Both the position numbers and the translations under genes were made by a program. Source: Streptomyces naganishii JCM 4654 (GTDB lineage: Bacteria > Actinomycetota > Actinomycetes > Streptomycetales > Streptomycetaceae). Taken from it: a DNA stretch of 64,000 nucleotides. The stretch is from assembly GCF_014650575.1 (NCBI RefSeq), contig NZ_BMVF01000004.1, positions 62,001 through 126,000 of the forward strand, read 5' to 3'. Shown piece after piece: positions 50,790 through 63,349 of this stretch (within the stretch, counting starts at the first letter, position 1; each line of letters starts with the position of its first letter). The notes beneath the pieces were generated by a model, which was given only the letters and a program-made list of their open reading frames with translations, made no database searches and had not been told where the DNA came from.

Positions 50790-51713
50790 ATGCGGCGCAT
50801 CCGCTACGAACACAGCGGTGGACCCGAGAAGCTGTTCCTCGAAGAGGTCCCCGTCCCGGAGCCCGAAGCCGGCGAACTCCTCGTCAGAGCCGAGGCGATC
50901 GGCGTCACGCTCCCCGTCGTGCGCAAAGTACGCGAAAGCGCGCGACCCATCCCGCTCGGCGGAGAACTGGCCGGTGAAGTGGTGCGCGTCGGCGACGGCG
51001 TGAGCGGCTACGCGCCCGGCGACCGGGTCACCGGCCTCTGCTTCGGGCACGGGTACGCGGAGTACGCCCTGCTGCACACCGCCATGGCCTCACCCGTCCC
51101 GGCGCGCGCCACCGCCAAGGACGCCGTGGCGCTCGTCCGCAGTGGTGTGGTGGCGCTCGGCGCCCTGGAGGCCGCGCGTCCGGGGAAGGGCGAGTCGGTC
51201 CTCGTCACCGCGGCGGCGAGCGGGGTCGGCCATCTCGCCCTCCAACTGGCCCGGTTGAGGGGCGCCTCGCGTGTCGTGGCCGCCGTGAGCGACCTCGCCA
51301 AGGAGGAGTTCGTACGTTCCCTCGGCGCCGACGCCGTGGTCACATACGGGCAGCAGGACTGGGGCGAGCCGGTCGGCATCGTGCTCGACGCGGTCGGCGG
51401 CGGACTGCTCACACCCGCCGTCAGGGCGCTCGCACCCGGCGGAAGACTGGTCGCGTACAGCTCGGGCGGCGGCACCATCGAGGCCCACGACCTCCTCGCG
51501 GGCGGCAAGTCCGCCATCGGTTTCCAGGTGGCGGTCGTGGCGAGGACCCAGCCACGGCGGTACGCCGGGTGGATCGAAGAACTGTGGAGGCTGTTCGGCG
51601 AGGGTGCGCTACGGCCCGCGGTCCACGCGGAGTTCGCCCTCGCGGACGCCGCACGAGCACACGCGGCGATCGAGGCCCGGGCCAACCAGGGAAAGGTCGT
51701 CCTGGTCCCTTGA
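50790..51713 (+). CDS. NADPH:quinone oxidoreductase-like MDR enzyme
   Basis: A 307-residue zinc-free MDR enzyme: N-terminal GroES-like domain (SGGPEKLFLEEVPVPEPEAG) and NADPH-binding fold (VLVTAAASGVGHLALQLARL). ATG 50790 is chosen for GGGAGG 9 nt upstream; ATG 50757 overlaps operator 2. Divergent from marR and almost certainly regulated by it, in line with detoxification of quinones or electrophiles. Confidence 0.88.
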   Translation: MRRIRYEHSGGPEKLFLEEVPVPEPEAGELLVRAEAIGVTLPVVRKVRESARPIPLGGELAGEVVRVGDGVSGYAPGDRVTGLCFGHGYAEYALLHTAMASPVPARATAKDAVALVRSGVVALGALEAARPGKGESVLVTAAASGVGHLALQLARLRGASRVVAAVSDLAKEEFVRSLGADAVVTYGQQDWGEPVGIVLDAVGGGLLTPAVRALAPGGRLVAYSSGGGTIEAHDLLAGGKSAIGFQVAVVARTQPRRYAGWIEELWRLFGEGALRPAVHAEFALADAARAHAAIEARANQGKVVLVP

Positions 51714-51800
51714 GACCAAGCCGCTCCAAGACACCTGGGGCCGGAGTTGGCGGCGTGGCTGCCTCGCGCATTCGTGCAGGACAGGGCTTCCCCCCACCTT

Positions 51801-51842
51801 TGGTCCAGACCTATTGACGAGCCCAGCCGCCCATCCTACGAT
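51801..51842 (+). promoter_or_regulatory. Chitinase promoter with TGGTCCAGACCT element
   Basis: The 12-mer TGGTCCAGACCT (51801-51812), the known direct-repeat element of Streptomyces chitinase promoters and a near match to the DasR-box core, abuts a -35 TTGACG (51814-51819). A -10 TACGAT (51837-51842) follows after exactly 17 bp. Confidence 0.82.
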
Positions 51843-51943
51843 CCCGACGGTCACACGGCCGCATCTCTCCGCTTCACCCCGAGCCGGGCGTCACACCCTC
51901 CACCTTGCCATGCCCATGGCATGTGGCGAGAAGGGAGCACAGC

Positions 51944-55007
<3,064 letters not shown>

Positions 55008-55139
55008 ACCCCGGCAGGGTGAGACTCCCCTGACGGACGACCGGGCCCCCGGCCTGTTGCTCCACCTGGCCGCACGTGCGGTGCGGGTCACCGATCTGTG
55101 CGAACCGTCGTGCTTCCATCGCGCCAGGAGGCAAACGAC

Positions 55140-56138
55140 ATGGCTGACGAGCGACAGCAGGACACCCGTTCCCGATTCACCACATCCCGGCGGTGGGTGC
55201 TGGCCGCCGCGGCCACGGCACCCGTGGTCACGGCGGGCCGGGCCAACGCCGACGCCCGGCCCGTCGGGACACGCGAGGGCACGCTGGTCCAGCCGGTGCT
55301 GACCAAGCCGGCGGACTGGGCGGACGTGCGCCGGGCTCTCGGCCGGCCCGGTGACATGAAGCGGTACATGTACCACACACCGTTCCCGCGCCGGGACCTC
55401 ACCGTCTTCTCCCACGGCGTCCGGATCAGTCCCGCGCTCGCCCTGGGCACGCACGTCTCCTTCGTGCGCTACGCCGACAAGAGCACCCTCCTGATGGGCG
55501 ACGTCGTTGTCACCGAGCGGGAGCTGCAGCACTTCGTGGACGTCCTGCAGCGGCACGGAATCATGCTGACCGCCCTCCACAAGCACCTGCTGGCGCACTC
55601 GCCGGAGGTGTGGTGGATTCATGTGCACGCCCACGGCCACGACCCGGTCGCCGTCGCCCGCGGTCTGCGCGCCGCGTTCGACCGCACCGGCACCCCGCCC
55701 GCCGTGCCCGCCACGGCACCGCCACCCGTCGACCTGGACACCGCCGCCATCGATGCCGCGCTGGGGGTCAAGGGCTATCCGGACGACGATGTCTACAAGA
55801 TCACCTTCGTCCGCCGGGAGACCATCGCCGACGGCCACGTGATCCTGCCTCCGGGCCTGGGCTCGACCACTTCCGTCAACTTCCAGCCGCTGGGCGGCCG
55901 CAGGGCCGCGCTCAGCGGTGACCTGGTGATGACCGCCGACGAGGTCCAGCCCGTGCTTCTCGCCCTGCGGCAGGGCGGCATCGAACTCGTCGAAGTGCAC
56001 CACCACAACCTGACCGACCAGCCCCGCCTGTTCTTCGTCCACTACTGGGCCGTCGGCGACGCCGTGTCCCTCGCCCGGAGCCTGCGCCACGCCGTGGACA
56101 CCACCAACGTCGTACCCATGCCCGGAGGAGCCGGCTGA
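55140..56138 (+). CDS. Exported DUF1259 (LppY/LpqO-like) protein
   Basis: A 332-residue protein with a Tat-like signal (TSRRWVLAAAATAPVVTAG) and two DUF1259 repeats (about 55-180 and 200-325): His-rich ends WWIHVHAHGHDP and VEVHHHNLTDQPRLFFVHYW. The family (mycobacterial LppY/LpqO) has no proven activity; the clustered His suggest metal binding. ATG 55140, AGGAGG 8 nt upstream. Its stop overlaps the P450 ATG by one base, so the pair is co-translated. Confidence 0.82.
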   Translation: MADERQQDTRSRFTTSRRWVLAAAATAPVVTAGRANADARPVGTREGTLVQPVLTKPADWADVRRALGRPGDMKRYMYHTPFPRRDLTVFSHGVRISPALALGTHVSFVRYADKSTLLMGDVVVTERELQHFVDVLQRHGIMLTALHKHLLAHSPEVWWIHVHAHGHDPVAVARGLRAAFDRTGTPPAVPATAPPPVDLDTAAIDAALGVKGYPDDDVYKITFVRRETIADGHVILPPGLGSTTSVNFQPLGGRRAALSGDLVMTADEVQPVLLALRQGGIELVEVHHHNLTDQPRLFFVHYWAVGDAVSLARSLRHAVDTTNVVPMPGGAG

Positions 56139-57343
56139 TGACCGCGGACAACGAGACCGTCGCCTGCCCGTTCGACTTCAGCGAAGCCCTGGAGTTCGAC
56201 CCGGCGCTCGAGCACCTGATGCGCCGCGACTCCCCCACCCGGATCCGGCTCCCCTACGGCGACGCCGACGCGTGGCTGGTCACCGGGTTCGACGCCGTCA
56301 AACAGGTGACCACCGACCACCGGCTCAGCCGGGCCGGCATCATCGGCCACGACTACCCCCGGATGACGCCGGAGCCCATCGTCTCGCCCGAGTCGATCAA
56401 CGTGATGGATCCGCCGCACAGCAGCCGCGTCCGCCATCTCGCCTCCCAGGCCTTCACCCAGCAGAACGTCGAAGGCATGCGACACCGCATCACGCGGCTC
56501 GCGGACCTCCTGCTGGACGAGATGGAGGAACACGGCCCACCGGCGGATCTGGTCTCCCACCTCTCCGACACGCTGCCCCAGCACACGGTCCTGGACCTCC
56601 TCGGCATCGAACGCCAGGAATGGCCGCGCATCCAGGAGTCCGTGCACCAACTCCTCGTCGTCGGCGCGGACAACAAGGAAACCGCCGCCACCGCCAAGGC
56701 CGACCTGACCGCGTACTTCGCGAAACTCGTCGAACAACGCCGGGACACCCCCGGCCCCGACCTCATCAGCGCGATGGCGGCGGCGCGGGACGGCGAGGAA
56801 CAGCTCGACGACAGGGAACTCGCGGTCATGGCCCTGATGCTGGCGCTCAGCGGCCAGGACACGGCGACCTGCCAGATCAGCAACATCACGTACCTGCTCC
56901 TGACACGTCCCGAACTGATGCGCCACGTCAGGCAGCGGCCCGAAACGCTCACCGACGTCCTGCACGAGCTGCTGCGCCACATCCCGTTCCGCAAGGGCGT
57001 GGGCATCCCCCGGGTCGCGCTCGAGGACCTGGAACTGGACGGAGTCCGGATCCGGGCCGGCGAGTACGTCCACGTCTCCTACCTCACCGCCAACCGTGAC
57101 GCCGAACGCTACCCCGATCCCCACACCATCGACCTGAACCGCCCCAGCAGCCCGCACATGACGTTCGGCTGGGGAGGACACCGGTGCATCGCCATGCCAC
57201 TGGCCATGGCCGAACTCGAAGTGGCCGTCGGACGGCTCCTGGCGCGATTCCCCGGACTGCGGCTCGCCGTACCACCCGAAGAGGTCCGCTGGGACACGAA
57301 GACCATCAGACGCTTCCCGCTCGAGCTACCGGTGACCTGGTAG
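56138..57343 (+). CDS. Cytochrome P450
   Basis: A 401-residue class I bacterial P450: I-helix LALSGQDTA (acid-alcohol pair D-T), ExxR in the K helix (LHELLRH), and heme loop FGWGGHRCIAM with Cys350 as axial ligand. The substrate is not predictable. It needs ferredoxin and reductase, neither encoded nearby. Co-translated with the exported DUF1259 protein, an unusual partner for a cytoplasmic monooxygenase. Confidence 0.92.
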   Translation: MTADNETVACPFDFSEALEFDPALEHLMRRDSPTRIRLPYGDADAWLVTGFDAVKQVTTDHRLSRAGIIGHDYPRMTPEPIVSPESINVMDPPHSSRVRHLASQAFTQQNVEGMRHRITRLADLLLDEMEEHGPPADLVSHLSDTLPQHTVLDLLGIERQEWPRIQESVHQLLVVGADNKETAATAKADLTAYFAKLVEQRRDTPGPDLISAMAAARDGEEQLDDRELAVMALMLALSGQDTATCQISNITYLLLTRPELMRHVRQRPETLTDVLHELLRHIPFRKGVGIPRVALEDLELDGVRIRAGEYVHVSYLTANRDAERYPDPHTIDLNRPSSPHMTFGWGGHRCIAMPLAMAELEVAVGRLLARFPGLRLAVPPEEVRWDTKTIRRFPLELPVTW

Positions 57344-57436
57344 GAAGCCGGTGCTGCGTTCCTCCGTGCCGTCGGACGACGTCGCGGAGGATGGCGCGGG
57401 CGGTGTCGCGGGCGGCGGCGAGGCCGGCCACGGGGG

Positions 57437-58273
57437 TCAGCGCAGCCCGGCGAAGAGGTCGTTCTCGGGCACGGCAGCGCCGGTTGCGTCCTGGACCCGG
57501 ACGAAGGTCTCCACACCCATCAGCTCGGTGAACTTCTCCTTGCCCATCCTCAGGAAGAAGATGTTCTCCCCCTGGCTCGCGTGCGCGGCCAGCGCGTCGA
57601 ACTTCTGTCCGCCGAAGTCGGTGGTGTCCACCCAGGTGGTGATCTCCTCGTCCGGGAGACCGATCTCGGGCGGTACGGCGGCCGCCTCCTCCTGATCCGG
57701 CTCCTCCCACTCCGCGCCCAACTCGCGCAGGATTTCCCCGAACCGCCGCATCATGGAGCGCGGCGCGGTCGTCCAGTACACCTTGGGAGTCATCGCGGTC
57801 ATCGCCAGCGCCGCCATCGTGACGCGGTGCGCCTGGATGTGGTCGGGGTGGCCGTAGAACCCGTTCTCGTCGTACGTCACGACCACGTCGGGCCGGTAGC
57901 GCCGCAGGAGTTCGGCGAGACGAACCGCGCCCTCCTCCACGGGCGTCTGCCAGAAGGCCCCGGGGGCCTCGTTGGTGGCCCAGCCCATCATTCCGGAGTC
58001 GGCGTACTCCAGCATCTCCAGGTGGCTGACCTTGAGGACTGCGCAGCTCGCTTCGAGTTCTCGACGCCGCATCGCGGCGACGGCCTGCGGATCGTGCCCG
58101 GGCTCGCCCGGCTTGACACCCCCCGGCCCGTCGCCGCAGCCGCCGTCCGTACACGTGACGAGCACCGTGCGAATGCCCTCCTCCGCATAGCGCGCGAGGA
58201 CACCCCCGGTTCCCGTGGCCTCGTCGTCCGGATGGGCGTGCACCGCCATCAATGTCAGGGGCCGGTCAGCCAT
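57437..58273 (-). CDS. mca: PIG-L/MshB-family deacetylase, mycothiol S-conjugate amidase-like (Mca)
   Basis: A 278-residue zinc hydrolase of the LmbE/PIG-L family: AHPDDEATGTGG (zinc-binding HPDD), VVVTYDENGFYGHPDHIQAH (second zinc His) and the Mca-type C-terminus (TDFGGQKFDALAAHASQGEN). Mca cleaves mycothiol conjugates of electrophiles; other members deacetylate sugars. Length and the C-terminal motif favour Mca or a close paralogue. ATG 58273. Convergent with the P450 gene. Confidence 0.82.
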   Translation of the reverse strand: MADRPLTLMAVHAHPDDEATGTGGVLARYAEEGIRTVLVTCTDGGCGDGPGGVKPGEPGHDPQAVAAMRRRELEASCAVLKVSHLEMLEYADSGMMGWATNEAPGAFWQTPVEEGAVRLAELLRRYRPDVVVTYDENGFYGHPDHIQAHRVTMAALAMTAMTPKVYWTTAPRSMMRRFGEILRELGAEWEEPDQEEAAAVPPEIGLPDEEITTWVDTTDFGGQKFDALAAHASQGENIFFLRMGKEKFTELMGVETFVRVQDATGAAVPENDLFAGLR

Positions 58274-58968
58274 GAAAAAGTCCTCCGGTCAGAAGTGCTC
58301 GGTCGAAAACCGCGATGTCAGGGCCGGCGCTCACCCGCCCCACCGGGTGACACAGTACGCAGGGCAGCCCCTCGGAAGGTGCAACGGTTTCGATCCGACG
58401 GGCTGTTCCCGGCCGCCCAGGGGACGCTCCGCGTCCGAACCCCGCGTCGCCTCGCACGCGGTGCCGGCGCCCCGCGAGACCACGCGGACCGCACCCGACG
58501 GCTGCCTGCCGCGGCCCCCGAAGTCGCAGGCGCGGCTCGGCGGGTGGTCCCGAGCGGACCGGGCCCGCGGCACCGCCTCCGACCCCTTGACCGGCCGGCA
58601 CCACGGCGCGGCCCTGCCCCATGGAACACCGGCCGGACCGGCCCGGGTGCGCGCCACCGCGCGCCCGGGCCGGATCCATCTGCCCACAGGCGCGGCGCAT
58701 GAGGACCGGCGGCCGAGCGGGACGCCTGTCGCCGTTCATGCCACACCAGCCACGGGCGACGGGCCGGGGCGTCGGACGGCGACGCCAGGCGGCCGGACCC
58801 ATTGACGCATTGGTCCAGACCTTCTACGTTGTGGGCGCCCGACCGATGGCGGTGCCCGCCGTGACCCGGCCCTCCCCGCTCCTTACCCGCCGCCATCGTC
58901 CGGTGCCCGCATGCGCACACGCACGGATCACCTCACCCCTGTACCACCCCACCACCACAGGGAGAGCC
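58274..58968. other. Long intergenic region upstream of the third chitinase
   Basis: 695 bp without a supportable gene: open frames here are Arg/Pro-rich noise. It contains the divergent promoters of the amidase-like gene and the chitinase (promoter at 58802). Confidence 0.5.
58802..58830 (+). promoter_or_regulatory. Chitinase promoter with TGGTCCAGACCT in the spacer
   Basis: -35 TTGACG (58802-58807) and -10 TACGTT (58825-58830) are 17 bp apart, and TGGTCCAGACCT (58811-58822) fills the spacer. Compared with the promoter at 51801, where the element lies upstream of the -35, binding here should block polymerase directly. Confidence 0.8.
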
Positions 58969-61260
58969 ATGTTCCACAGGCGCAGACCAGACATGCGGCG
59001 GCGGACCGGCGCGCTGGGCGCCGCGCTGCTCCTGCCACTCGCGGCGCTCATCACCCTCGCCTCCCCCGCCCACGCGGCCGGAACCCTCACGGCGACGTTC
59101 ACCACCCAGGACAACGGCTCCTGGTGGAAGGGCACATACGTCATCCACAACAGCGGCTCGGCCGCGGTCAACGGCTGGACCCTGGAGTTCGACCTGCCCG
59201 CCGGGGTCTCCGTCAGCGGGAACTACAACGGCGACGTCACCGTCTCCGGGCGCCACATGACCGTCAAGAACGCCTTCTACAACGCGAACGTCCCGGCCGG
59301 CGGCAGCACCGAGCCGTACAGCTACTGGTTCACGGCGACCGGGACGGCCGCAACCCCGACCGGCTGCACGGTCAACGGCGACAAGTGCGACGGCACCCCC
59401 GACGTCCCGCCGGCCGCCCCCGGCGCCCCGAAGGCGACCGCGGTCACCGCGCACTCGGTGGCGCTGGCCTGGGCAGCCGCTCAGCCGGGCGACCACGCGG
59501 TGGCCTCCTACGACGTGCTCAGCGGCGACTCCACCGTCGCCACCACGAGCGGCACCTCCGCGACGGTCACCGGCCTTACCCCGGCGACGAGTTACACCTT
59601 CACCGTGCGGGCCAAGGACACGCGCGGGAACACCGGACCGGCCAGTGCCCCGCTGACCGTCAAGACGGTGGACCCGTCGACCGACCCGACCCCGCCGACC
59701 GCGCCGGGCAACCTGCGCTCCACCGGCAAGACCTCCTCCAGCGTCAGCCTGGCCTGGGACAAGTCGACCGACAACGTCGGCGTGGCCGCGTACGACGTCT
59801 ACCGCGACGGCACGATGGCGAAGTCGGTCGGCGCGGACACCACGACGGCCACCGTGGACGGGCTCTCCCCGGCCACGGCCTACACCTTCACCGTCAAGGC
59901 CCGCGACACCGCCGACAATCCCTCGGCCGCCTCCAACGCCGTGAGCGTCACCACGGACGACGTGGCCGGCGCGGGCAAGCAGCTGAAGGTGGGGTACTTC
60001 GTGCAGTGGGGCATCTACGGGCGCCAGTACTTCGTGAAGAACCTGGACACCTCCGGCGCCGCGGCCAAGCTGGACGTCGTCAACTACGCCTTCGAGAACC
60101 TGGATTCGAAGGACCTCACCTGCAAGGCGGGTGTCACCAAGGGCACTTCCACCGACCCGGAGGATCCCGACCAGGGCACTGACGCGGGCGACGCGGACGC
60201 CGACTACGCGCGGCCCATGTCCGCCGACCAGTCGGTCGACGGCGTCGCCGACGACGGCTGGGGCAAACTGCGCGGCAACTTCAACCAGTTGAAGAAGCTC
60301 AAGGCCAAGTACCCCAAACTCAAGGTCCTCGCGTCGATCGGGGGCTGGACCTACTCGAAGTTCTTCTCCGACGCCGCCGCCACGCAGGCCGCCCGGGAGA
60401 AGTTCGTCAAGTCCTGCATCGACGTGTGGATCAAGGGCAACCTGCCCGTCTACAACGGCGCGGGCGGGCCGGGCACCGCGGCCGGCATCTTCGACGGCAT
60501 CGACCTCGACTGGGAGTGGCCGGGCTCGGAGGGCCATCCCGGCAACCACTACGGCACCCAGGACAAGGACAACCTGACGGCTCTGCTCGCCGAGTTCCGC
60601 AAGCAGCTCGACGCGCTCGGCGGCCCGCACCGCCTGCTCACCGCGTTCACCCCGGCCGACCCGGCGAAGAACTCCGCCGGCTGGGACCTGAGCCGCATCT
60701 TCGACTCCCTCGACTACGCCGACGTGCAGGGTTACGACTTCCACGGCTCGGGCAGCGACAACTCCTGGGAGCCCAAGCGCACCGGCGACGCGTCCAACCT
60801 CTACACCGACGCGCAGGACCCGTACCCGTTCCACTTCAGCATCGAGAACGCGGTCAAGGCGTATCTCGGCGCGGGAGTCAACCCCCGTAAGCTGGTGGTG
60901 GGTTTCCCCTTCTACGGGCGCGGGTGGCAGCAGGTCACCGACGGCGGTGCCGGCGGTGAGTGGCAGGACGCGAACGGGGCGGCGCCCGGCCAGTTCGACA
61001 CCGAGGCCGGGGTGCGCGGCTACGCCAACCTGATCACCAGCTTCCCGAACATGACCGTGCACCACGACGACCAGTCGGTGTCGACGTTCGGCTACACCGG
61101 CCCGAACGGCCAGTGGTGGTCGTTCGACGACGCCTGGTCGATCGGGAAGAAGACGGCCTGGATCAAGTCCAAGGGCCTGCTGGGCGGCTTCGTGTGGGAG
61201 ATGTCCGGCGACACCCCCGGCGGCCAGCTGATGACCGCGCTGGACAGCGGCCTGAAGTAG
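58969..61260 (+). CDS. Secreted chitinase CBM2-FnIII-FnIII-GH18
   Basis: A 763-residue exported chitinase. Signal peptide (1-36), CBM2 (37-140, Trp-rich GSWWKGTYVIHNSGS, VNGWTLEFDLPAG), two fibronectin type III repeats (about 148-230 and 243-325), and a large GH18 catalytic domain (336-763) with DGIDLDWEWPG at 509-519 (catalytic Glu516), GGWTYSKFF and the insertion domain of processive chitinases. This architecture matches the large Streptomyces chitinases of the ChiC/Chi63 type. ATG 58969 with AGGGAGAG upstream. Strong terminator follows. Confidence 0.94.
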   Translation: MFHRRRPDMRRRTGALGAALLLPLAALITLASPAHAAGTLTATFTTQDNGSWWKGTYVIHNSGSAAVNGWTLEFDLPAGVSVSGNYNGDVTVSGRHMTVKNAFYNANVPAGGSTEPYSYWFTATGTAATPTGCTVNGDKCDGTPDVPPAAPGAPKATAVTAHSVALAWAAAQPGDHAVASYDVLSGDSTVATTSGTSATVTGLTPATSYTFTVRAKDTRGNTGPASAPLTVKTVDPSTDPTPPTAPGNLRSTGKTSSSVSLAWDKSTDNVGVAAYDVYRDGTMAKSVGADTTTATVDGLSPATAYTFTVKARDTADNPSAASNAVSVTTDDVAGAGKQLKVGYFVQWGIYGRQYFVKNLDTSGAAAKLDVVNYAFENLDSKDLTCKAGVTKGTSTDPEDPDQGTDAGDADADYARPMSADQSVDGVADDGWGKLRGNFNQLKKLKAKYPKLKVLASIGGWTYSKFFSDAAATQAAREKFVKSCIDVWIKGNLPVYNGAGGPGTAAGIFDGIDLDWEWPGSEGHPGNHYGTQDKDNLTALLAEFRKQLDALGGPHRLLTAFTPADPAKNSAGWDLSRIFDSLDYADVQGYDFHGSGSDNSWEPKRTGDASNLYTDAQDPYPFHFSIENAVKAYLGAGVNPRKLVVGFPFYGRGWQQVTDGGAGGEWQDANGAAPGQFDTEAGVRGYANLITSFPNMTVHHDDQSVSTFGYTGPNGQWWSFDDAWSIGKKTAWIKSKGLLGGFVWEMSGDTPGGQLMTALDSGLK

Positions 61261-61303
61261 CGCACCAGGTCCCGCGGTCGGGCTTCGGGACCGCGCGAAA
61301 ACC

Positions 61304-61337
61304 CCCGGGCGGGCGGTCGGCGGACCGTCCGCCCGGG
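61304..61337 (+). terminator. Strong terminator after the CBM2 chitinase
   Basis: A 15-bp stem with one G-U pair (61304-61318 with 61323-61337, 4-nt loop), 43 nt after the stop. Confidence 0.8.
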
Positions 61338-61411
61338 CTCCGTTCCGGCATCGGATCCGGCCCGCTCCAGCCGGAGGACGGCGGCGGGGAGACGCGGGTC
61401 ACATTCGGCCG

Positions 61412-61438
61412 TGTCACAGGGCGACGGGCCACCTCGTC
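61412..61438 (+). promoter_or_regulatory. ECF41-type promoter
   Basis: TGTCACA (61412-61418), 16 bp, CGTC (61435-61438): the full ECF41 consensus, 40 bp upstream of the decarboxylase-like ATG. It implies that the sigma factor encoded downstream drives its own operon. Confidence 0.85.
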
Positions 61439-61478
61439 TCAGGGGGTGCAGCCACTGACGAGCACGGAGGAGCACACC

Positions 61479-61952
61479 ATGGACGCGCGACTGGACTACT
61501 TCGCCGACCGGACGGCCGGCGAAATCCTGAAGTACCTCATGTCGACGGGCAGGGCGCTGAAGGACTCGCCGCTGCCCGCCGCGACGCAGGAGCTGGTGGC
61601 GCTGCGCGTGAGCCAGATCAACGGCTGCGCCGTCTGCGTCGACATCCACACCAAGGAGGCCGCCGCCGTCGGCGAGAGCCCCGTGCGGCTGAACCTGGTA
61701 GCGGCGTGGCGGGAGGCCACGGTCTTCACCGAGGCCGAGCGTGCCGCGCTGGAACTGGCGGAGGAGGGAACCCGGGTCGCGGACGCGGCCACGGGCGTCA
61801 GCGACCGGGTGTGGGCGCACGCCTCCGAGCACTACGACCAGGAGCAGCTCACCGCCCTGGTGATCCTGGTCTCCTTCATGAACGCGGTGAACCGGCTGAA
61901 CATCCTCACCCGGCAGCCGGCCGGCGACTACGAGCCCGGACAGTTCGGCTGA
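61479..61952 (+). CDS. Carboxymuconolactone decarboxylase/AhpD-like protein
   Basis: A 157-residue AhpD-fold protein with the redox-type motif C50-A-V-C53-x3-H57 (NGCAVCVDIHTKEA), suggesting peroxidase or disulfide-reductase chemistry rather than lactone decarboxylation. ATG 61479 follows GGAGG by 8 nt. It lies directly behind the ECF41 promoter and 59 nt before the sigma gene; CMD-family proteins are a standard ECF41 target. Confidence 0.9.
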   Translation: MDARLDYFADRTAGEILKYLMSTGRALKDSPLPAATQELVALRVSQINGCAVCVDIHTKEAAAVGESPVRLNLVAAWREATVFTEAERAALELAEEGTRVADAATGVSDRVWAHASEHYDQEQLTALVILVSFMNAVNRLNILTRQPAGDYEPGQFG

Positions 61953-62011
61953 ACATGACCGCGCCGGCGAGTGCGGCAGGGTGGAATGCCTGCGGGGAGA
62001 GGGGTTTCGTC

Positions 62012-62935
62012 GTGAACAAGGTCGAGGAGTTCGAGGAGCTGCGGCCGTTGCTGTTCTCGATCGCCTACCGGATTCTGGGCAGCGTGGGTGAGGCCGAGGA
62101 CGCGGTGCAGGAGACGTGGCTGCGCTTCGACGGCTCCGCGGCCCAGGTCTCCTCGGCCAAGGCGTTCCTGTCGGCGACGGTGACGCGGATCTCGATCGAC
62201 GTACTGCGCTCCGCGCGGGTGAGACGGGAGGAGTACGTGGGCCCGTGGTTCCCCGAGCCGCTGCTCAGCGATCCGTATCAGGATCCGGCGCGTTCGGCGG
62301 AGCTGGCCGACTCGGTGTCGATGGCCGCGCTGCTGCTCCTGGAGCGGCTCAGCCCGCTGGAGCGGTCGGTGTTCGTCCTGCGGGAGGTGTTCGGCTTCGG
62401 GTTCGACGAGGTCGCCTCGGCGGTCGGGCGGTCGGAGGCGGCCTGCCGGCAGTTGCTCGTACGGGCTCGGCGGCACATGCGGGCCGGACGGCCCCGCTTC
62501 GAAGCGGACCGTCAGGAGCAGCGGGAACTGGCGGCGCGGTTCTTCGACGCGCTCAGGGACGGCGACGTGAGCGGGCTGCGGAATCTGATGGCCGCTGACG
62601 TGCAGTTGGTCGGGGACGGCGGCGGCAAGGCTCCGCAGCTCGCCAGGGCCGTCAGCGGCGGCGACAACGTGGCCCGGCTGCTCGCGTCCGTGTTCGCCCG
62701 TCTGGCCCGGGTCGATGTGACGTGCGAGCCGCGGGAGATCAACGGGCAGCCCGGCGCGATCTTCCGCGACCGGGACGGCAAGGTGCTCAACATCCTGGCC
62801 CTGGATGTGCTCGAGGGGCAGATCCGGACCATCCGCTCAGTGATCAATCCCGACAAGCTCGGCCACCTCGGGCAGGTCGCCGACGCCTGGGCCGTCGACC
62901 GCGAGGTGAAGCAGGCCCGCCGGCGAAGGAAGTGA
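62012..62935 (+). CDS. ECF41-family (SigJ-like) RNA polymerase sigma factor with SnoaL-like C-terminus
   Basis: A 307-residue sigma factor. Region 2 at about 10-75, region 4 at about 108-160, then an NTF2/SnoaL-like regulatory domain (170-290) with the ECF41 signatures DGGGK (202-206) and NPDKL (279-283). In this family the C-terminal domain replaces an anti-sigma factor and modulates promoter binding. GTG 62012 has GGAGAGG 9 nt upstream; ATG 61955 would add an unrelated Ala-rich leader. The promoter at 61412 matches its expected target. Confidence 0.92.
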   Translation: MNKVEEFEELRPLLFSIAYRILGSVGEAEDAVQETWLRFDGSAAQVSSAKAFLSATVTRISIDVLRSARVRREEYVGPWFPEPLLSDPYQDPARSAELADSVSMAALLLLERLSPLERSVFVLREVFGFGFDEVASAVGRSEAACRQLLVRARRHMRAGRPRFEADRQEQRELAARFFDALRDGDVSGLRNLMAADVQLVGDGGGKAPQLARAVSGGDNVARLLASVFARLARVDVTCEPREINGQPGAIFRDRDGKVLNILALDVLEGQIRTIRSVINPDKLGHLGQVADAWAVDREVKQARRRRK

Positions 62936-62992
62936 CCCCAGGACCGGCGTGGGCCGGCTCGCCCGGCGGCAGCGCACGCAGGCTGCCGAAGC

Positions 62993-63280
62993 TCAGCTCG
63001 TGCTTCCTCCGTACCGTGCGGTTATCCACGCGACGCCGCGCTGGGCCAGGGCGCGCCTTCGGCCCCGCCGGGTCCGACGCACGGTGGCCGAGCGCGGCTG
63101 CGACGGCATCGCCGCCGTGGCCGCGAGACGGCGGGCGGCGCGCGCCAGTTCGGCCCGCAGTCGGCGGCGGTCGGACGAGCCGGCCCGCAACAACGCCGAG
63201 TAGAGCCCCTCGACCTCGGCCACGGCAGCAGCCAGCCGCAGGTTCTCCTCACGCTCTCGCCGCATGTCCCCGGGCGTCAC
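62993..63280 (-). CDS. Small basic coiled-coil protein
   Basis: A 95-residue protein, mostly a charged helix (REREENLRLAAAVAEVEGLY, RRLRAELARAARRLAAT), with a basic C-terminus. GTG 63280 or the internal ATG at 63265. No family recognised; composition is consistent with a small DNA- or protein-binding helical protein. The motif at 63331 lies 51 bp upstream. Confidence 0.5.
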   Translation of the reverse strand: MTPGDMRREREENLRLAAAVAEVEGLYSALLRAGSSDRRRLRAELARAARRLAATAAMPSQPRSATVRRTRRGRRRALAQRGVAWITARYGGSTS

Positions 63281-63330
63281 GACCGCCCTTTCTTCCCGAT
63301 GACGGGGCAGCCCCCCTTACGCCTCAATTA

Positions 63331-63349
63331 TTGCGCAACTCTGCAATCC
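63331..63349 (-). promoter_or_regulatory. TTGCGCAA motif, copy e
   Basis: TTGCGCAACTCTGCAATCC on the plus strand; 16 of 19 positions match copy b (34831-34849). It is upstream of the small leftward gene and within a 359-bp gap (63281-63639) that holds no other gene. Confidence 0.5.
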
